This document shows positions 43,582-52,711 of a DNA stretch of 64,000 bases, in pieces. Location of the stretch: positions 1,400,501 through 1,464,500 of the forward strand of contig NZ_CP116902.1 of the NCBI RefSeq assembly GCF_028471905.1, given 5' to 3'. Position 1 is the stretch's first letter. The number at the start of each line of letters is the position of its first letter. The DNA comes from Aneurinibacillus uraniidurans. GTDB lineage: Bacteria; Bacillota; Bacilli; Aneurinibacillales; Aneurinibacillaceae. The notes under the pieces are model-generated. The model made no database searches and was not told where the DNA came from. It saw nothing but the letters and a program-made list of their open reading frames with translations. The position numbers were made by a program, and so were the translations under genes.

Positions 43582-46269
43582 GTGAAAAAAATTCTTCATA
43601 TATACATAACAGACTGGCGCAATATTTTTCGTGTGCCGATTGCGCTTTTGCTTATCATTGGTTTGATGATCCTTCCATCTCTGTACGCCTGGTTCAACTT
43701 AAAAGCGTCCTGGGACCCGTATGGCGATACATCCGGGATTAAGATTGCCGTCACGAACGAAGATGTCGGTACCGTTATACATAAAGGAAACATCAATAAA
43801 AGCATCAATGTCGGCAGCGAAATCGTAGAAAACCTTAAAAAGAATCATAAGCTTGGCTGGACGTTCGTTACACGCGACGAAGCAGAGCGGGGCGTTACAC
43901 ACGGGGATTACTATGCCAGCTTGCTAATTCCAAAAGACTTTTCCGCTAAGATCGCGACCATTCTCGAAGAAAAGCAGCAGAAACCGGAGATTGAGTACAG
44001 CGTTAATGAAAAAATTAACGCGATTGCACCGAAAATTACCACGACCGGTGCCTCAAGTGTGGTGGCGCAAGTTAGTGAAAACTTCATCAAGACGACCAGC
44101 GAAGCGATTTTGACGTTATTTAATGAAGCGGGAATTAAGCTGGAGCGGGAACTGCCAACAATTCGTCATATTGAAAGTCGGATCTTTGAGCTCGAACGAA
44201 GTCTGCCGGAGATTGAGGCAGCCGGAAACAAAGCGCTGGAGCTGGAGAAAAAGCTGCCAGAAATCCGGGAGAAAAGTCAAAAAGTCGTCGAGCTAGAAAA
44301 GAAAATTCCAGAAATCCATCAGGCAGCGAACCAGATTCTTGTGCTGGAAGAGAAACTTCCAAAAATTAAGGAAGTCGGTCAGGAAATCGTGTTCATTCAG
44401 CAGAAGCTGCCTGATATTCAGCGGGTAGCGGATCGGATTGTTGACATTGATCACAATTTTGGTCAGGTAGAAAAGGGGCTTGCGACGGCGATTGAAGATA
44501 CGGGGAAAGCCGCGGCTATTATTAGTAGTGCGCAGCAGGCATTGCCGAAGCTAGCGCAGATTGCGCACGATGGGGGAGCATTTGCGAGCGGACTTCATGA
44601 TTTTCTCACGCAAAATCATAGGGCGTTCGAGGCCGCAGTTCCGATTATCAAGCAGAATCTTATCTTGTTACAGCAAACAGCTGACGCCGTGACGCAGCTA
44701 ACAGATGTGTTACAAACGGCGAACATTGATCCGAAGCCAACGCTTGCTGCGCTGTCTTTCTTGCAGGAGCGTTTGCAAAATGGCGCGGCTATCATTGGCA
44801 GAACGATCGAGCTAGTAGCGACGCTGAATAAATATGCGCCGAATGCGGTACTTGAAAAAATGATCGATCAGCTCACGAAGGTAAAAAATAATTTTGAGCA
44901 GCAGAGTCGTACGCTGCATGCGATTCAGACTGCGATCGAGCAGGGAGAGAAGCCAGCCAAGCAGCTAGTGGACAATTTGAACAAGTTATCAAAAGACGCA
45001 AGTTATACGTTAGGTGAGATTTTATCCCGTTATGATTCCGAGATTGTCCCGGCTGTTACGAAGGCGCTGGATCAGTTGACGTCTACGGCGCAGAACGCAT
45101 CAGATGTACTACAAGCAGCGCAGGAGCGCCTTCCTGATATAAAAACGATTCTTGATGATGCCGCAGCCGGGGTAGCATTTGGTCAACAGGAGCTAGCACG
45201 CTTGCAGCAGAACATGCCCGAGATTCGCCAGAAGGTTCATGAAGCAGCCCAAAACATTCAGGCCAAAATGGGGGATCTAACCCAAGGTGTTAATGAAGCG
45301 GCTCGTTTTTTCCAAAATGACTTGCCGCGCTTAGAGCCGAAAGTTCATCAGGCAGCGGGGTTTGTGCGAAACGACTTGCCACGTGTCGAGCAAGATGTGC
45401 ATAAAGTAGCGAACCTTATTCAGACGAAGCTTCCGAAAGTGGAAACGGCGGTGCATAAGGTAGCCAATCTTGTCCGGAATGATCTGCCTGAGTTCGAAGA
45501 TTCGGTGAAGAACGCAGCCGATAAAATTCGCGCGTTTAAGCAGTCACAAAACATCGGGGACATTATCGCGTTATTGAAAAACGACATTAATACGGAAAGT
45601 GATTTTCTCGCGAAACCTGTATTGTTGAAGGAACACAAAAAGTTCCCGATCCCGAATTATGGATCAGCAATGACACCCTTCTATACCGTGCTTTCATTAT
45701 GGGTGGGTGCGATTCTTTTAGTATCATTGCTGCGCTTAGATGTGGAAGATCCAGAGGGACTCTATAAAAGCCGGGATATTTATTTTGGCAGGCTGCTGAC
45801 ATTTTTGACGATTGGCGTATTTCAGGCGCTTATTGTATCGATTGGCGATATGCTTGTGTTAGGGGCGTATGTAGCAAATCCGATTTCCTTTGTGCTATTT
45901 GGGGTGTTCAGTAGTGTAGTGTTTATGACGATTGTCTACACATTTGTATCCGTGTTTGGCAACATTGGCAAAGCACTTGCCATTATTATGCTCGTCCTTC
46001 AGTTATCTGGTTCCGGTGGGACATTTCCGATTGAAGTGACACCGCCATTTTTCCAGGCGATTCATCCACTGCTGCCGTTTACGTATGCAATTAGTCTGCT
46101 GCGGGAAGCGGTTGGGGGAATCGTATCTGATATTGTATGGAAAGATATCGGTTATATGCTGCTCTTCTTGGCTGGAGCATTCGTACTTGGCCTTGTATTG
46201 AAGGAACCGCTGAGCAAGTCGACGCAGCGAGTAGCAGAAAGGACGAAAGAAAGTAAGATCATTCATTAA
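43582..46269 (+). CDS. YhgE/Pip family membrane protein
   Basis: An 895-aa protein from a GTG start (AGGTGAATCATCC upstream). The N-terminal transmembrane segment (about residues 17-37) is followed by the YhgE motif SLYAWFNLKASWDPYG. A long extracytoplasmic region with many 20-30-residue heptad-like repeats follows (IRHIESRIFELERSLPEIEA, LEKKLPEIREKS and similar). Five or six C-terminal transmembrane segments (about 690-880) form an ABC2-permease-like module. Relatives include phage-infection protein Pip and ESX/T7SS-linked EsaA. The coiled-coil repeats are expanded here. It is monocistronic. Confidence 0.9.
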   Translation: MKKILHIYITDWRNIFRVPIALLLIIGLMILPSLYAWFNLKASWDPYGDTSGIKIAVTNEDVGTVIHKGNINKSINVGSEIVENLKKNHKLGWTFVTRDEAERGVTHGDYYASLLIPKDFSAKIATILEEKQQKPEIEYSVNEKINAIAPKITTTGASSVVAQVSENFIKTTSEAILTLFNEAGIKLERELPTIRHIESRIFELERSLPEIEAAGNKALELEKKLPEIREKSQKVVELEKKIPEIHQAANQILVLEEKLPKIKEVGQEIVFIQQKLPDIQRVADRIVDIDHNFGQVEKGLATAIEDTGKAAAIISSAQQALPKLAQIAHDGGAFASGLHDFLTQNHRAFEAAVPIIKQNLILLQQTADAVTQLTDVLQTANIDPKPTLAALSFLQERLQNGAAIIGRTIELVATLNKYAPNAVLEKMIDQLTKVKNNFEQQSRTLHAIQTAIEQGEKPAKQLVDNLNKLSKDASYTLGEILSRYDSEIVPAVTKALDQLTSTAQNASDVLQAAQERLPDIKTILDDAAAGVAFGQQELARLQQNMPEIRQKVHEAAQNIQAKMGDLTQGVNEAARFFQNDLPRLEPKVHQAAGFVRNDLPRVEQDVHKVANLIQTKLPKVETAVHKVANLVRNDLPEFEDSVKNAADKIRAFKQSQNIGDIIALLKNDINTESDFLAKPVLLKEHKKFPIPNYGSAMTPFYTVLSLWVGAILLVSLLRLDVEDPEGLYKSRDIYFGRLLTFLTIGVFQALIVSIGDMLVLGAYVANPISFVLFGVFSSVVFMTIVYTFVSVFGNIGKALAIIMLVLQLSGSGGTFPIEVTPPFFQAIHPLLPFTYAISLLREAVGGIVSDIVWKDIGYMLLFLAGAFVLGLVLKEPLSKSTQRVAERTKESKIIH

Positions 46270-46284
46270 ACTCACTGTAGGCAA

Positions 46285-46326
46285 AATAAGAGCCGGAAAC
46301 CTCTGATAAGGTTTTCGGCTCTTATT
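46285..46326. terminator. Bidirectional terminator
   Basis: AATAAGAGCCGgAAACCT pairs with AGGTTTtCGGCTCTTATT around 6 nt, serving the converging YhgE and Cfa genes. Confidence 0.9.
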
Positions 46327-46346
46327 TATGGAGAATGTCTATAACG

Positions 46347-47516
46347 TTAGGTACTCGTTGTATACAAATGATTTCGTGTAAGAGGCAGGCTATTATTGAT
46401 GCCTTTGGAGAATAAAATCTGATGCAGGTCGAGACCACCCAGACGGAAAAAGGCAGCGCTCGAACGCAAATACAGACGCCACATTCGGATAAAGCGTTCA
46501 TCATACATGGCGCGGACCTTATCTTCATTTGCATCGAACCGCTTCGCCCACTCATCCAGTGTCATCGCATAATGAATGCGTAAGTTTTCGATATCAAGCG
46601 CATGGAAATCATAGTCGGGCAGCAGTTGAATGATTTCGCGGAAGGAAGGAATGTAGCCGCCTGGAAAAATGTGCTTGGCAATCCACGGGTCAGTCGGGTC
46701 TTCCTTTAGGTGTGTAATCGTATGAAGCAGCATTAATCCGCCGTCTTTTAGCATGCTTTGAACGGTTTTCATAAAGGTCGGATATTGATTTTGACCGACG
46801 TGCTCGAACATACCCACGCTGGAAATTTTGTCAAACACACGCTTTGTGTTTGGCAAGTTTTGATAGTTCATCAATTCAACGTCTACCTGTCCGGTCAGGC
46901 CGAGTTCCGCAATGCGTTCTTTTGTTTTCTTACATTGTTCTTCACTGAGTGTGATACCGAGTGCTTTAACCCCGTACTGTTGGGCGGCGCGAATGATGAG
47001 CCACCCCCAGCCGCTTCCGATATCGAGCAGTGTTTCGCCTTCTTTGAGCTGAAGCTTTCGTAAAATGTGATCGATTTTTTGAAGCTGTGCTTGCTCCAGC
47101 GAGTCTTCTGGTGTGTGGAAGTATGCGCAGGAATAGCTCATTGTTTGATCGAGCCAGAGAGAGTAGAAGTCATTGCCGACATCGTAATGATGCTGTACGT
47201 TTTCTTGTTGTTTGCGCAGGCTGATTTTTGGCAGGCGGGAGAGTACCTCTGACCAGATCAGGCTGTGATTGGATGTGGCTGCTCGAATGACTTCTTCAAT
47301 GTTACCTTCCATATCAATATCGCCATTCATATATGCCTCACCGAATGCAAGAGAAGGCTGCTTTATAAAAGATGTGAAGGGTAGTTCTTTATGAAACGTA
47401 AGCGTAAAACGAGGGGTTCCGTCGCCATACTGCTCAGTGCTGCCGTCCCAAAAATGGATGTGGAAGGGAACGGGATTGAGTTTAGCAAAAAACTGCTGAA
47501 ATAAATACTTTTGCAT
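46347..47516 (-). CDS. cfa: Cyclopropane-fatty-acyl-phospholipid synthase
   Basis: 389 aa from the ATG that follows AAAGGACGACGAAAG; upstream in-frame residues are not family-like. It uses S-adenosylmethionine to methylenate unsaturated acyl chains of membrane lipids. SAM-binding motif is LLDIGSGWGWLIIRAAQQYG. Family blocks HYDVGNDFYSLWLDQTMSYS and SVGMFEHVGQNQYP are present, with the C-terminal RIHYAMTLDEWAKRF and MWRLYLRSSAAFFR. It is monocistronic. Confidence 0.93.
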   Translation of the reverse strand: MQKYLFQQFFAKLNPVPFHIHFWDGSTEQYGDGTPRFTLTFHKELPFTSFIKQPSLAFGEAYMNGDIDMEGNIEEVIRAATSNHSLIWSEVLSRLPKISLRKQQENVQHHYDVGNDFYSLWLDQTMSYSCAYFHTPEDSLEQAQLQKIDHILRKLQLKEGETLLDIGSGWGWLIIRAAQQYGVKALGITLSEEQCKKTKERIAELGLTGQVDVELMNYQNLPNTKRVFDKISSVGMFEHVGQNQYPTFMKTVQSMLKDGGLMLLHTITHLKEDPTDPWIAKHIFPGGYIPSFREIIQLLPDYDFHALDIENLRIHYAMTLDEWAKRFDANEDKVRAMYDERFIRMWRLYLRSSAAFFRLGGLDLHQILFSKGINNSLPLTRNHLYTTST

Positions 47517-47711
47517 CTTTCGTCGTCCTTTCTCATTTTGCTGTGAGTTTAAAGTATACAAATCCGAATGGTAAACACGGAATATTGTATTCCTCTATTT
47601 GCACACGGTCAACAAAAAGAGCACATTCTGTATATTGTATAGTATTTATTTGTTATCCTAATTTGATGGGTTTTTATACATTTATTTTATAAATAGGCAA
47701 GTTGACTCGCA

Positions 47712-47757
47712 TAAAAAAAGAAGGGGCTGTCCCACATCAAGGAGACAGTCCCTTCTG
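47712..47757 (-). terminator. Terminator of the hemolysin III gene
   Basis: AGAAGGGgCTGTC pairs with GACAGtCCCTTCT. A seven-T run follows on the minus strand. Confidence 0.85.
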
Positions 47758-47763
47758 TTGCTG

Positions 47764-48411
47764 CTAGGCAAGCGGCAGCACATACCAAAAGACAGAGAAG
47801 AAATGAAGCAGTGATCCGGCAAGTACGAACAAATGCCAAACTGCATGATGGAACGGAAAGCCGCGCCATACATAAAACACGCATCCGACCGTATACAGGA
47901 TACCGCCCCAGACGAGCAGCGAAAGCCCGCCACCTGAAAGTACAGACGTGAGCGGCTCCCATGCCAGGACAATGAGCCAGCCCATCAAAATGTACAGTAA
48001 TGTGGACAGAAACAAAAATCTCTTCACGAAAAACATTTTAAAGACAATACCGCATACCGCCATGCCCCATACGATGCCGAACAGCGTCCAGCCGAGTGTG
48101 CCTTTGACGATGACAAACAAGAACGGTGTGTACGAGCCTGCGATGAAGAGGTAGATAGAAGAATGATCCAATACTTCGAGTATGTCTTTGACTTTACCTT
48201 CTGGAAAGCTGTGCAGTAAGGTAGAGGACAAATACAGCACCAGCATGCTAACTCCGTAGATGGTAAAGCTGACAACATGCCACATAGTTCCCTTGTCTAC
48301 GGAGTAGCGGATCAGAAACACAAGTGCAATAATGCTCAACAAAACCCCAATCCCATGTGTAATCGCATTAGCGATCTCTTCTTTTTTCGTGTACGTGTGA
48401 GTGGTAGCCAT
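47764..48411 (-). CDS. Hemolysin III/TrhA (PAQR) family membrane protein
   Basis: A 215-aa protein with seven transmembrane segments. Signatures are EEIANAITHGIGVLLSIIAL (residues 11-30), SSTLLHSF with conserved Ser and His (about 62-69), LDHSSIYLFIAGSYTPF (about 81-97) and the C-terminal FHHAVWHLFVLAGSLLHF. The conserved His/Asp residues suggest a metal site as in PAQR proteins. Its role is in membrane energetics or fluidity homeostasis, by family inference. AAGGAACTGAT precedes the ATG. Confidence 0.93.
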   Translation of the reverse strand: MATTHTYTKKEEIANAITHGIGVLLSIIALVFLIRYSVDKGTMWHVVSFTIYGVSMLVLYLSSTLLHSFPEGKVKDILEVLDHSSIYLFIAGSYTPFLFVIVKGTLGWTLFGIVWGMAVCGIVFKMFFVKRFLFLSTLLYILMGWLIVLAWEPLTSVLSGGGLSLLVWGGILYTVGCVFYVWRGFPFHHAVWHLFVLAGSLLHFFSVFWYVLPLA

Positions 48412-48733
48412 ATCAGTTCCTTTTCATCATGAATTTTACGAGCTGTCTTTCTTATTATATACCTCTCACAGCTAACGAGCATGTACGATTTCATCGGAGC
48501 ATTAGAACAATTTTGCTTACATCATTCCTACTATAAAGAAAAAGAAGCAGGGACAGGGTGGTTGTCCATGCTTCAAAGTAAGGAGATGAATAGTAAATAT
48601 CCAAGATAGTTTAAGTACACACCCTATATACAAGCAAAATAGATGCCAATGTTATCGAAATTAAAAAAACGTTATTTTTCGGGCAATTGTATAAAAAATA
48701 GAGGATAAACCGCCACAAATTCAGTGAAATAAA

Positions 48734-48768
48734 ATTCTGTTTTGCATTATTTCGATGCAAAACAGAAT
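48734..48768. repeat. 14-bp perfect stem-loop
   Basis: ATTCTGTTTTGCAT and its exact complement flank TATTTCG. There is no flanking T-run, so it is less like a terminator and more like an RNA structure or element end. Confidence 0.5.
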
Positions 48769-48790
48769 GAAGGAGCTTGTGGATGAAAAA

Positions 48791-48814
48791 GCCCCCCTGA
48801 TTAATCAGGGGGGC
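48791..48814 (-). terminator. 24-nt perfect GC palindrome, likely minus-strand terminator
   Basis: GCCCCCCTGATTAATCAGGG and its final GGGC are self-complementary. On the minus strand the palindrome is followed by T5. No minus-strand gene is visible upstream. Confidence 0.5.
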
Positions 48815-48981
48815 AAGAGGGGGAGTAGTACTGTCGTTCACTTATATATACGTTTGATGTCTAAATAGGTTTCAAAAATATTTCTATCAAGATAAAAAAC
48901 GCCCCCCACACCCTGAAAGTTTGCTGCGAAAAATATAGTATCCACGTGGTAATACTTACATTAGGAGGAATAAAAAACAAC

Positions 48982-49683
48982 ATGAAAACATCAATGGTAA
49001 GCACAATGGTAGCAGCTTCACTCGTACTTGGTGGAACGTCCGTATTCGCAGATAAACCGGTACAAAAATCAGAAGCACAAGATCAGGCAAAGAAGGAAAC
49101 AAAAGAGGAGCTTAAGGGACTGTACAATGCACTTAGACATGTACATAATCCGTCCGCTCGCGAAGCTATTTTACGGAATATTGCAAAACATGAGGCGTCA
49201 GTACAAACATCACCTACACCGTCCGTACCGGCTACAACAACAGGTGACACGGTAACGATAGGAGGCAATCCCGTCACAACAGGTGATACAGTAACGATAC
49301 AACCACCTGCACCGGCCACTCCGCCAATCAACATTACCATTAAAATCAATGGAAATGTAGTTGTATTTGACCAGCAGCCGATGGTCGTGGATGGCCGTAC
49401 ACTCGTACCGCTCCGCGCGATTTTTGATCAGCTTGGTGTACGCACAGAGTGGGATGAGAAAACAAAAATGGTAAAGGCGTCGAAAGGCAAAAAGAAAATG
49501 TCTATGCAAATCGGTTCTCATCAGGCGATGGTGGATGGCAAAGTCATCAAACTGGACCAGCAGGCACGCATCGTAAATGGCCGCACGCTTGTACCACTTC
49601 GTTTTGTTAGTGAATCAATTGGTGCACAGGTGAACTGGGACGGTAAGACAGGTACAGTCGATATTAAAGGAAATAAACAATAA
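48982..49683 (+). CDS. Secreted protein with copper amine oxidase N-like stalk domain
   Basis: 233 aa from the ATG after TTAGGAGGAA. A signal peptide (MKTSMVSTMVAASLVLGGTS VFA) is cut near residue 23. A helical spacer follows (KKETKEELKGLYNALRHVHN), then a Thr/Pro linker with a duplicated GDTVTI motif. The stalk domain then has two repeats: MVVDGRTLVPLRAIFDQLGV and ARIVNGRTLVPLRFVSESIG, each ending in W(D) plus a lysine-rich strand. Such domains anchor or display enzymes on the wall; no catalytic domain is attached. A terminator follows. Confidence 0.88.
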   Translation: MKTSMVSTMVAASLVLGGTSVFADKPVQKSEAQDQAKKETKEELKGLYNALRHVHNPSAREAILRNIAKHEASVQTSPTPSVPATTTGDTVTIGGNPVTTGDTVTIQPPAPATPPINITIKINGNVVVFDQQPMVVDGRTLVPLRAIFDQLGVRTEWDEKTKMVKASKGKKKMSMQIGSHQAMVDGKVIKLDQQARIVNGRTLVPLRFVSESIGAQVNWDGKTGTVDIKGNKQ

Positions 49684-49696
49684 ACCAACATCGTTC

Positions 49697-49733
49697 AAAA
49701 AGACCGCTTCATCATGAGAAGCGGTCTTTTTTA
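49697..49733 (+). terminator. Terminator of the stalk-domain gene
   Basis: AAAAAGACCGCTTC pairs with GAAGCGGTCTTTTT. Confidence 0.9.
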
Positions 49734-49814
49734 GTGAAGAAAATCATTTTTTCTGTTATAAATGTGTTAAACGGGCAATGATGGGGAAAAGAAGATTGTA
49801 TTACACACAAAAGG

Positions 49815-50225
49815 ATGATACATGTGAATACAGAGCACATTGGCGTTAACCAAAGTACAAGTTCGATTGCTGAGGTGAATAATGGTTTGTTGGATCATGT
49901 TATTTACGAGAAACTATCTGTTGTTAAGCGGTTAAACAGCGAGGATCGCGAAGAAAAGCTGGAAATTATTTCGGATCAAGGTATAAAAGAAATAACCGAC
50001 ATTACGTATGGGCACCGAACCCGGGCGAAATGTCTGACAGTCGAAGATGAGGGCGGACAATCTGTTCAGCACTGGTTTCCCCAAGTAGAAGTGAATGGTT
50101 ATTTTGTTTTCATTAAAGATAAAGAGTCTGCGGGTGGAGTAGTTGAATGCACAAGCCGCTATCTGGCATTGAAATATGCACGCCGTTACCTGGCTAAGAA
50201 ACATAAGCGTGTAGAGATAAAATAA
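49815..50225 (+). CDS. Hypothetical protein, possibly DUF3892-like (136 aa)
   Basis: A soluble protein with segment IKEITDITYGHRTRAKCLTV (residues 56-75), then WFPQVEVNGYFVFIKDKESA and a basic C-terminal helix LALKYARRYLAKKHKRVEIK. The middle part loosely resembles DUF3892. An AAAAGGATG site precedes the ATG, and a GTG three codons later is possible. A short gene encoding a 57-aa protein follows. Confidence 0.6.
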   Translation: MIHVNTEHIGVNQSTSSIAEVNNGLLDHVIYEKLSVVKRLNSEDREEKLEIISDQGIKEITDITYGHRTRAKCLTVEDEGGQSVQHWFPQVEVNGYFVFIKDKESAGGVVECTSRYLALKYARRYLAKKHKRVEIK

Positions 50226-50288
50226 CTTCGTGAAGGCACGGGTATACTAATACTGGATGCATAACATAATTGGGTGGAGGGATGCACG

Positions 50289-50462
50289 ATGTCAAAACGC
50301 GTGAAAACAAATATCAACCTAGACCATAAGCGCCAGCAGTTTACAACGGCTACACCGGGCAAAAACGACAGTGAGTTTGCAAGTGCTACAGATACACAGG
50401 CGGTGCGTATGGACAAAATGCAGCCAGGCGGCGAATCAAAAAGTAAATACCCGCGCAACTAG
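50289..50462 (+). CDS. Small polar protein (57 aa)
   Basis: The ATG follows GGAGGG at 7 nt. The product MSKRVKTNINLDHKRQQFTT and FASATDTQAVRMDKMQPGGE is small, basic and polar, without hydrophobic core, like many small spore-associated proteins. No family is recognised. A terminator follows at once. Confidence 0.6.
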   Translation: MSKRVKTNINLDHKRQQFTTATPGKNDSEFASATDTQAVRMDKMQPGGESKSKYPRN

Positions 50463-50470
50463 AAGTATCA

Positions 50471-50511
50471 AGCAGGCGCCTCGGATCTACAAGTCCGGAG
50501 CGCCTGTTTGT
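50471..50511 (+). terminator. Terminator
   Basis: AGCAGGCGCCTCGGA pairs with TCCGGAGCGCCTGTT (small internal loop), then TTG. Confidence 0.8.
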
Positions 50512-50618
50512 GTGCATAACGTGACAAAATGTAATGTTATATAACATACATATGGAGGTTGTCCATACATTTCGTTATAATAAAGGAAGGATATAGTCAA
50601 AGGAGAGAGGTGAGGCGG

Positions 50619-52460
50619 ATGAGTGGTATCGTTGGGTTTATTGGAAAACGAAATGCACTACCGATTCTGCTCGATTGTCTGGATACACTCGATTATCGGG
50701 GATATGATTCAGCTGGAATTGCTATTTCTGATGAAAGTGTTATACATATACGTAAAACCGTAGGACGTATCGATGATTTACGTGCGGTTGTGAACCGTGA
50801 TCCGGTCACAACGGGTATCTTGGGTATTGGACATACACGCTGGGCAACGCACGGGATTCCATCGGAGGCGAATTCCCATCCGTTACTTGGATGTGATGAT
50901 CGATTTATTGTCGTACATAACGGGATTATTGAGAATTATCCGCAGCTAAAGCGTAATTTGCAGAAGCAGGGTCATACGTTTGCAACGGAAACAGATACCG
51001 AAGTCATTCCGCACTTGCTCGAAGAATATGACACGGGTGACTTTGAGAAAACGGTACAAGTAGTATTGCCCATGCTTGCGGGATCATTCGCACTGGCCAT
51101 TATGTCAAAGGCGCAGCCTGACACAATTATTGCTGTGTCGCAAAACAATCCGCTCGTCCTCGGTCGGGACAAAGCGGATCTGTACTTTGCGTCCGATATT
51201 CCGGCGATGCTCCCGTTTACTCGCCAGTTTTATCCGATTCAAAATGGGGAGTATGCGGTGCTCACGCAAGGACATGTTACGATTAAAAAGTTTGCGGATG
51301 GATCGGAAGTATGTCCGATTTGGCGGCTGGCAGATGAATCACTTGAAGATGTGCTGCTAAATGGGTATGAACACTATATGCGCAAAGAAATTTTTGATCA
51401 GCCAAAGGCGCTGCGGGACACGCTGGCAGGTCGCCTGACAGAAGACGGTGTTGAGCTTGCTGAACTTGCTGCTGCATGGGACGCAGGTTTGTTTGCCCGT
51501 GTTCGCAAGATTGATATTGTCGCAAGCGGCACATCCTATCATGCAGGGTTGATCGGAAAAAAGGCACTCGAACAGCTTCTTCATTTTCCGGTGGCCGCTG
51601 CGTATTCGTCTGAATTCGTGCATGAACATGCTAACCTGGATGAGACGAATCTTGTTATTTTATTGAGTCAATCAGGCGAGACAGCTGATACACTATCCGC
51701 TTTGCGGGAAGCCCAAAAATACGGGTGTCCGACGATTGCGATTACGAATACAGCGGGCAGTACGATTGCGCGGAAAGCGGACTGCACCTTGCTGACGAAA
51801 GCGGGCCCGGAGCTAGCGGTTGCATCGACAAAAGCGTACACCACACAAATTGCAGCGATGCTGTTGCTCGCGGTCTGGACCGCGCAGCGCATGAGCAGTC
51901 TCCAGCCAACACAGGTAGCTGATTTATTAGCTGCTCTTCGTCAGTTGCCGACAGATGTAGAATCTACGCTTATTATGATTGACGAGGCGATTGATCAGTT
52001 CGCACAGATGACGTATGATCAGGAAAGTTTGTTCTTGATCGGACGCGGGCTGGATTATGTGCTGGCGCTGGAAGGAGCGCTTAAGCTGCAGGAAATCGCG
52101 TACATTCATGCGGATGCGTACGCAGCGGGTGAGATGAAGCACGGAACGATGGCACTTATTACGCCAGGGATGCCGGTTATCGCGCTGGCCACTCAGATGG
52201 GATCTGTGTTTGATAAGACGGTCAGCAATATTAAGGAAGTGAAAGCACGGGATGCGTTCGTGGTCGGGATTACGACGGTGAGTGATGATGTGTTGGCGGA
52301 TGAAGTGGATGAGGTTATGTATATTCCGGAGACACACCCGTTCTTGATGCCGGTGCTAGCGGCGATTCCGCTGCAGTTGCTGGCTTATTATGCGGGAACG
52401 GTGCGCGGGCATGATGTGGATAGACCGAGGAATTTGGCGAAGAGTTTGACGGTGGAATAG
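50619..52460 (+). CDS. glmS: GlmS-type aminotransferase homologue lacking the catalytic Cys1
   Basis: 613 aa from the ATG after GAGGTGAGGCGG. The full GlmS architecture is present: a class II glutamine amidotransferase domain (TRWATHGIPSEANSHPL, VVHNGIIENY, ETDTEVIPHLL), two SIS sugar-isomerase domains (VASGTSYHAGLIGKKALEQL; LLSQSGETADTLSALREAQK) and the C-terminal DVDRPRNLAKSLTVE. The N-terminal residue after Met, always Cys in glutaminase-active GlmS, is Ser here (ATG AGT GGT). Glutamine-driven glucosamine-6-phosphate synthesis should fail or be very weak; ammonia use or an isomerase-only role is possible. There is no glmM neighbour and no glmS ribozyme is visible, so it may be a second copy. 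Confidence 0.9.
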   Translation: MSGIVGFIGKRNALPILLDCLDTLDYRGYDSAGIAISDESVIHIRKTVGRIDDLRAVVNRDPVTTGILGIGHTRWATHGIPSEANSHPLLGCDDRFIVVHNGIIENYPQLKRNLQKQGHTFATETDTEVIPHLLEEYDTGDFEKTVQVVLPMLAGSFALAIMSKAQPDTIIAVSQNNPLVLGRDKADLYFASDIPAMLPFTRQFYPIQNGEYAVLTQGHVTIKKFADGSEVCPIWRLADESLEDVLLNGYEHYMRKEIFDQPKALRDTLAGRLTEDGVELAELAAAWDAGLFARVRKIDIVASGTSYHAGLIGKKALEQLLHFPVAAAYSSEFVHEHANLDETNLVILLSQSGETADTLSALREAQKYGCPTIAITNTAGSTIARKADCTLLTKAGPELAVASTKAYTTQIAAMLLLAVWTAQRMSSLQPTQVADLLAALRQLPTDVESTLIMIDEAIDQFAQMTYDQESLFLIGRGLDYVLALEGALKLQEIAYIHADAYAAGEMKHGTMALITPGMPVIALATQMGSVFDKTVSNIKEVKARDAFVVGITTVSDDVLADEVDEVMYIPETHPFLMPVLAAIPLQLLAYYAGTVRGHDVDRPRNLAKSLTVE

Positions 52461-52481
52461 GTGTTTGAAGGTTTTACAAAT

Positions 52482-52711
52482 GTTTGTCAAAAGAAAATAA
52501 AGTCGTGTACTGAAAAATAAAGTTGTATACCAGGAGTGTATTTCACACAGTATTTATTCGTTAGAGCATTCTGAGTGTACGGCTTTATTTTCTAACATGA
52601 TACTGAATATTTGACTATTCTCTTATCACAAAAAGGAGCAGAGTATACAGATTTATTTTCTTTGAACAATGTTGTGTAGATTTACAATAAAGTCGTGAAA
52701 AATAAAGTCAT
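52482..52711. repeat. Cluster of transposon-end-like repeats (TGT...AATAAAGTCGT)
   Basis: Six copies of a related 20-25-bp motif are seen. Plus orientation: TGTTTGTCAAAAGAAAATAA + AGTCGTG (52482), AAAAATAAAGTTGTATACC (52514), TGTTGTGTAGATTTACAATA + AAGTCGTG (52670), GAAAAATAAAGTCATGAAG (52697). Minus orientation: GTGTACGGCTTTATTTTCTA + ACA (52576-52598) and GTATACAGATTTATTTTC (52643-52660). Two oppositely oriented copies abut as ACA-a-TGT. Terminal TGT/ACA with tandem internal sites is the style of Tn7/TniA-type ends. Confidence 0.55.

Larger units (their letters stand above)
48412..48981. other. Intergenic stretch with two strong inverted repeats
   Basis: No gene is convincing in these 570 bp. 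The notable content is a 14-bp stem-loop at 48734-48768, a 24-nt perfect palindrome at 48791-48814 and the ribosome site (TTAGGAGGAA) of the next gene. Confidence 0.5.

Noticed and set aside
48611-48841. Minus-strand 76-aa frame across the stem-loop and palindrome
   Set aside because: The frame runs through both inverted repeats, lacks a ribosome site and shows no recognisable protein pattern.
49815-50225. Firm DUF3892 assignment
   Set aside because: Only a loose match in the middle third; reported as hypothetical instead.
50463-50618. glmS ribozyme/riboswitch upstream of the GlmS homologue
   Set aside because: The gap is about 155 bp, much of it a terminator of the preceding gene, and no ribozyme core pattern was recognised.
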